64,000 bases of DNA from Mucilaginibacter cryoferens (GTDB taxonomy: Bacteria > Bacteroidota > Bacteroidia > Sphingobacteriales > Sphingobacteriaceae), in NCBI RefSeq assembly GCF_014205845.1, contig NZ_JACHCR010000007.1, positions 1 to 64,000 of the forward strand, read 5' to 3'. The stretch's first letter is position 1, and each line of letters begins with the position of its first letter. Both the position numbers and the translations under genes were made by a program. The notes beneath the pieces were generated by a model, which had not been told where the DNA came from, made no database searches, and worked only from the letters and a program-made list of their open reading frames with translations. Shown here in pieces: positions 62,283 through 64,000 of the stretch.

Positions 62283-63143
62283 TTAAAGATCAGCCACAAT
62301 AGATATACCGGTTTTTAACCTAAAATGCTGCGGAGATACTTTTGTGAACTTCTTAAACGTGCGACTAAAGTAAAACTCGTCTTTAAAATTTAATGCATAA
62401 GCAATCTCCTTTATGCTTTTACGGGATAGATGCAGTGCTTTCTTTGCTTCCGTAATAATTCGTTCGCCAATAATTATGGATGGCGTTTTTTTAAAATAGG
62501 CTTTACAACGCTTGGTAAAAGTATTTGGCGACATGGATAGCATAACGGCATAATCGCACGGCCGGCGATGGGTGAGGTAATGCAAATCCAGTAAAACTTT
62601 AAAATGCTCCATCTGATCATCGGTTGCAGCAATCATTTTAGGGGCATCCCGATCCCTTATTTTTATACTGCTTGCTTTGGCCAGCAGCAATTGAAGGTAC
62701 GACCGGAGTACGATCTCTTCGGGTGGAAAACGCCTGATCTCGGATTCCATCTGATCCAGCAAACTTTCAAAAATCAGCGATTCGCTCAGTGTTAGTTTAA
62801 CTGAAGGATCGATATAAATATTATTAAACAACAGTCCGTTACAGGCAACCTGCGCTTTATGGTATTCGATACAGTAAAAATCTCCGTGAAAGGTTAATAA
62901 TCTATAATCTAATACATCTACACTTTCAACATAAATGGTTTGTAGTGGCGTTGCAAATAATATTACGGGGCCCGTGAAGGTAAAAGATGTAAAATCGGCT
63001 TTAAAAGAGCCCTTGCCACTTTTAACAAATATCACCACGTATCTATCCAGCTGTTGCGGAGCATTCAAAAAATCCAAGCCGTATTGATGTAAATCAATTA
63101 GTAATTGATCGTCATTTAAATGTGTATGCTCAATGGATGTCAT
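62283..63143 (-). CDS. AraC-family transcriptional regulator
   Basis: A 286-residue regulator. Residues 1-160 form the ligand/dimerisation domain (cupin-like: VVIFVKSGKGSFKADFTSFTF, then ILFATPLQTIYVE). The C-terminal 100 residues hold two helix-turn-helix motifs (YAVMLSMSPNTFTKRCKAYF, then SIKEIAYALNFKDEFYFSRTFKKFTKVSPQHFR), matching the AraC signature. It is transcribed toward the haloperoxidase-like gene, 123 bases apart, and may regulate it. Effector unknown. Confidence 0.9.
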   Translation of the reverse strand: MTSIEHTHLNDDQLLIDLHQYGLDFLNAPQQLDRYVVIFVKSGKGSFKADFTSFTFTGPVILFATPLQTIYVESVDVLDYRLLTFHGDFYCIEYHKAQVACNGLLFNNIYIDPSVKLTLSESLIFESLLDQMESEIRRFPPEEIVLRSYLQLLLAKASSIKIRDRDAPKMIAATDDQMEHFKVLLDLHYLTHRRPCDYAVMLSMSPNTFTKRCKAYFKKTPSIIIGERIITEAKKALHLSRKSIKEIAYALNFKDEFYFSRTFKKFTKVSPQHFRLKTGISIVADL

Positions 63144-63687
63144 TCTAACTCAATGGTTGATGATTTAATTAAAAGCCATAATTACCGCTTGCTAACTTAT
63201 GAAACTAAGGAGCGAACATAATGCATAGTAGTTGTTACCGCAAATTATGGTTCCGATATTAATTGGGTATATACAATGTCAAATGGTTTATTTCTAAATA
63301 AAACCTCCATAAAACTGCATTGAAGGCTGTGGCATGGGAAAGCAAAAGTAGCATTTAAAATGCTGAGTCATTTACAGCACTCAGGAAAATCACTTTTTTT
63401 AATTATTTAAGATCTTAACCATAGCGATGGGTTTCAAACCCATCGCTATTTGCCAATATTTAATGATAATGCCAGTTTTGGGAGTTGTTTTTCCGTTCCT
63501 ATATTGCCTAAAAGCAATTTCCCTGGGTGTGTTGATACCCGCCGGTGTTTAAATAATCTCAATTTTGGAGAGCCGCTCCTCTTATACGCATACCGCTAAA
63601 CCGTATAAACCAGCGTATTTTCACTTCATAACGGAAAGCACCGCCGAAACCGGCAGATAGGATGCTAATAGCCTGTTGATGATATGG
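63144..63687. other. Intergenic region with a perfect palindrome
   Basis: No gene is seen in 544 bases. A perfect palindrome of 29 bases lies at 63421-63449, arms ATAGCGATGGG and CCCATCGCTAT around a short loop. No T-run follows on either side, so it is not a clear terminator. The rest is AT-rich or unremarkable. Confidence 0.5.
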
Positions 63688-64000
63688 CTAAAGAAAGTCA
63701 CTTTTTTTTTTGAAAGTATTAATCACCTCATCTGTATTTAATACAGTAGCAAACTCATTGTTTATTTGCGCTAAAGCCGTTAAATGAATGGTTTCTGCAT
63801 CATAACGTTCGCCCTTAATTCCTGTTTTTGCAAAAGCAGCAGAGGCATCGGCTACCACAAAGGTGGTGTACCCCAAATTACCAGCCATTCTTGCTGTGGT
63901 AGATACGCAATGTTCGGTAGTAAGGCCTGCAATAACTACCGTATCGATGCCTGCCGCATCCAGTCTTTGTTGCAGATCGGTGCCGATAAAGGAGCTGTTT
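63688..64000 (-). CDS. Isochorismatase-family cysteine hydrolase (5' part outside window)
   Basis: The last 103 residues of the gene; the frame is open to the window edge. Within it GIDTVVIAGLTTEHCVSTTARMAGNLG contains the nucleophilic Cys expected at this place in the isochorismatase/nicotinamidase fold, followed by FVVADASAAFAKTG. An ATG at 63888 is internal and should not be taken as the start. The end is helical (EVINTFKKKSDFL). Family members hydrolyse nicotinamide, isochorismate or related amides; specificity cannot be told. Confidence 0.82.
   Translation of the reverse strand, partial: NSSFIGTDLQQRLDAAGIDTVVIAGLTTEHCVSTTARMAGNLGYTTFVVADASAAFAKTGIKGERYDAETIHLTALAQINNEFATVLNTDEVINTFKKKSDFL

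Overview
The window looks like chromosomal DNA of a Bacteroidota bacterium of the Sphingobacteriaceae type, close to Mucilaginibacter or Pedobacter. The reasons are SusC-like TonB receptors, CarboxypepD_reg-like domains, HU-CCDC81/SPOR proteins, many periplasmic enzymes with Sec signals, Bacteroidota-type -7 promoter elements (TAnnTTTG), and intergenic spaces full of short dispersed repeats. This assignment is inferred from gene content, not from a search. I see no rRNA, tRNA, IS element, CRISPR array or prophage.

Layout. 0-14.4 kb: a carbohydrate porin, an ECF sigma/anti-sigma pair, a Bcr/CflA efflux pump, an Omp85-type barrel, a hydrolase next to a GntP transporter, and two stand-alone response regulators with two tiny zinc-ribbon genes between them. 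A GbsR/MarR regulator and a secreted HExxH protein follow. 14.6-24.4 kb: an envelope operon on the + strand (TPR protein, outer-membrane barrel, HU-SPOR protein, ExbB/TolQ, ExbD/TolR, TonB/TolA-like protein, FolC) that reads like a Tol/Ton energy-transducing apparatus. 24.4-33.5 kb: metabolic and accessory genes, including an aldo/keto reductase, a Gfo/Idh/MocA oxidoreductase, a CatB/Vat acetyltransferase, a PerM protein, a class II cyclic-nucleotide phosphodiesterase and two tandem paralogous esterases. A third copy of the zinc-ribbon gene lies here.

34.1-43.6 kb (all - strand) is the most remarkable part. In transcription order it encodes a membrane Ser/Thr kinase, an FHA-like protein, a 31-residue membrane microprotein, a PP2C phosphatase with a membrane anchor and a beta-helix-like outer domain, and a 1359-residue SEDS glycosyltransferase fused to a class B penicillin-binding protein. 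A canonical FHA protein and a TPR protein complete it. Several junctions overlap as TAATG. The cluster resembles in content the actinobacterial pknB-pstP-rodA-pbpA-fha locus, and the products would form a phospho-regulated peptidoglycan synthase. Just upstream on the same strand lie a GH20 hexosaminidase, an N-acetylmuramoyl-L-alanine amidase and a Fur-family regulator.

47.5-64 kb: an ankyrin protein, an AsmA-like protein, homocysteine S-methyltransferase between two islands of palindromic repeats, a TonB receptor, two Rcp1-like response regulators that share an upstream direct-repeat element, a frameshifted vanadium-haloperoxidase-type gene, an AraC regulator and the 3' part of an isochorismatase-family hydrolase cut by the window edge.
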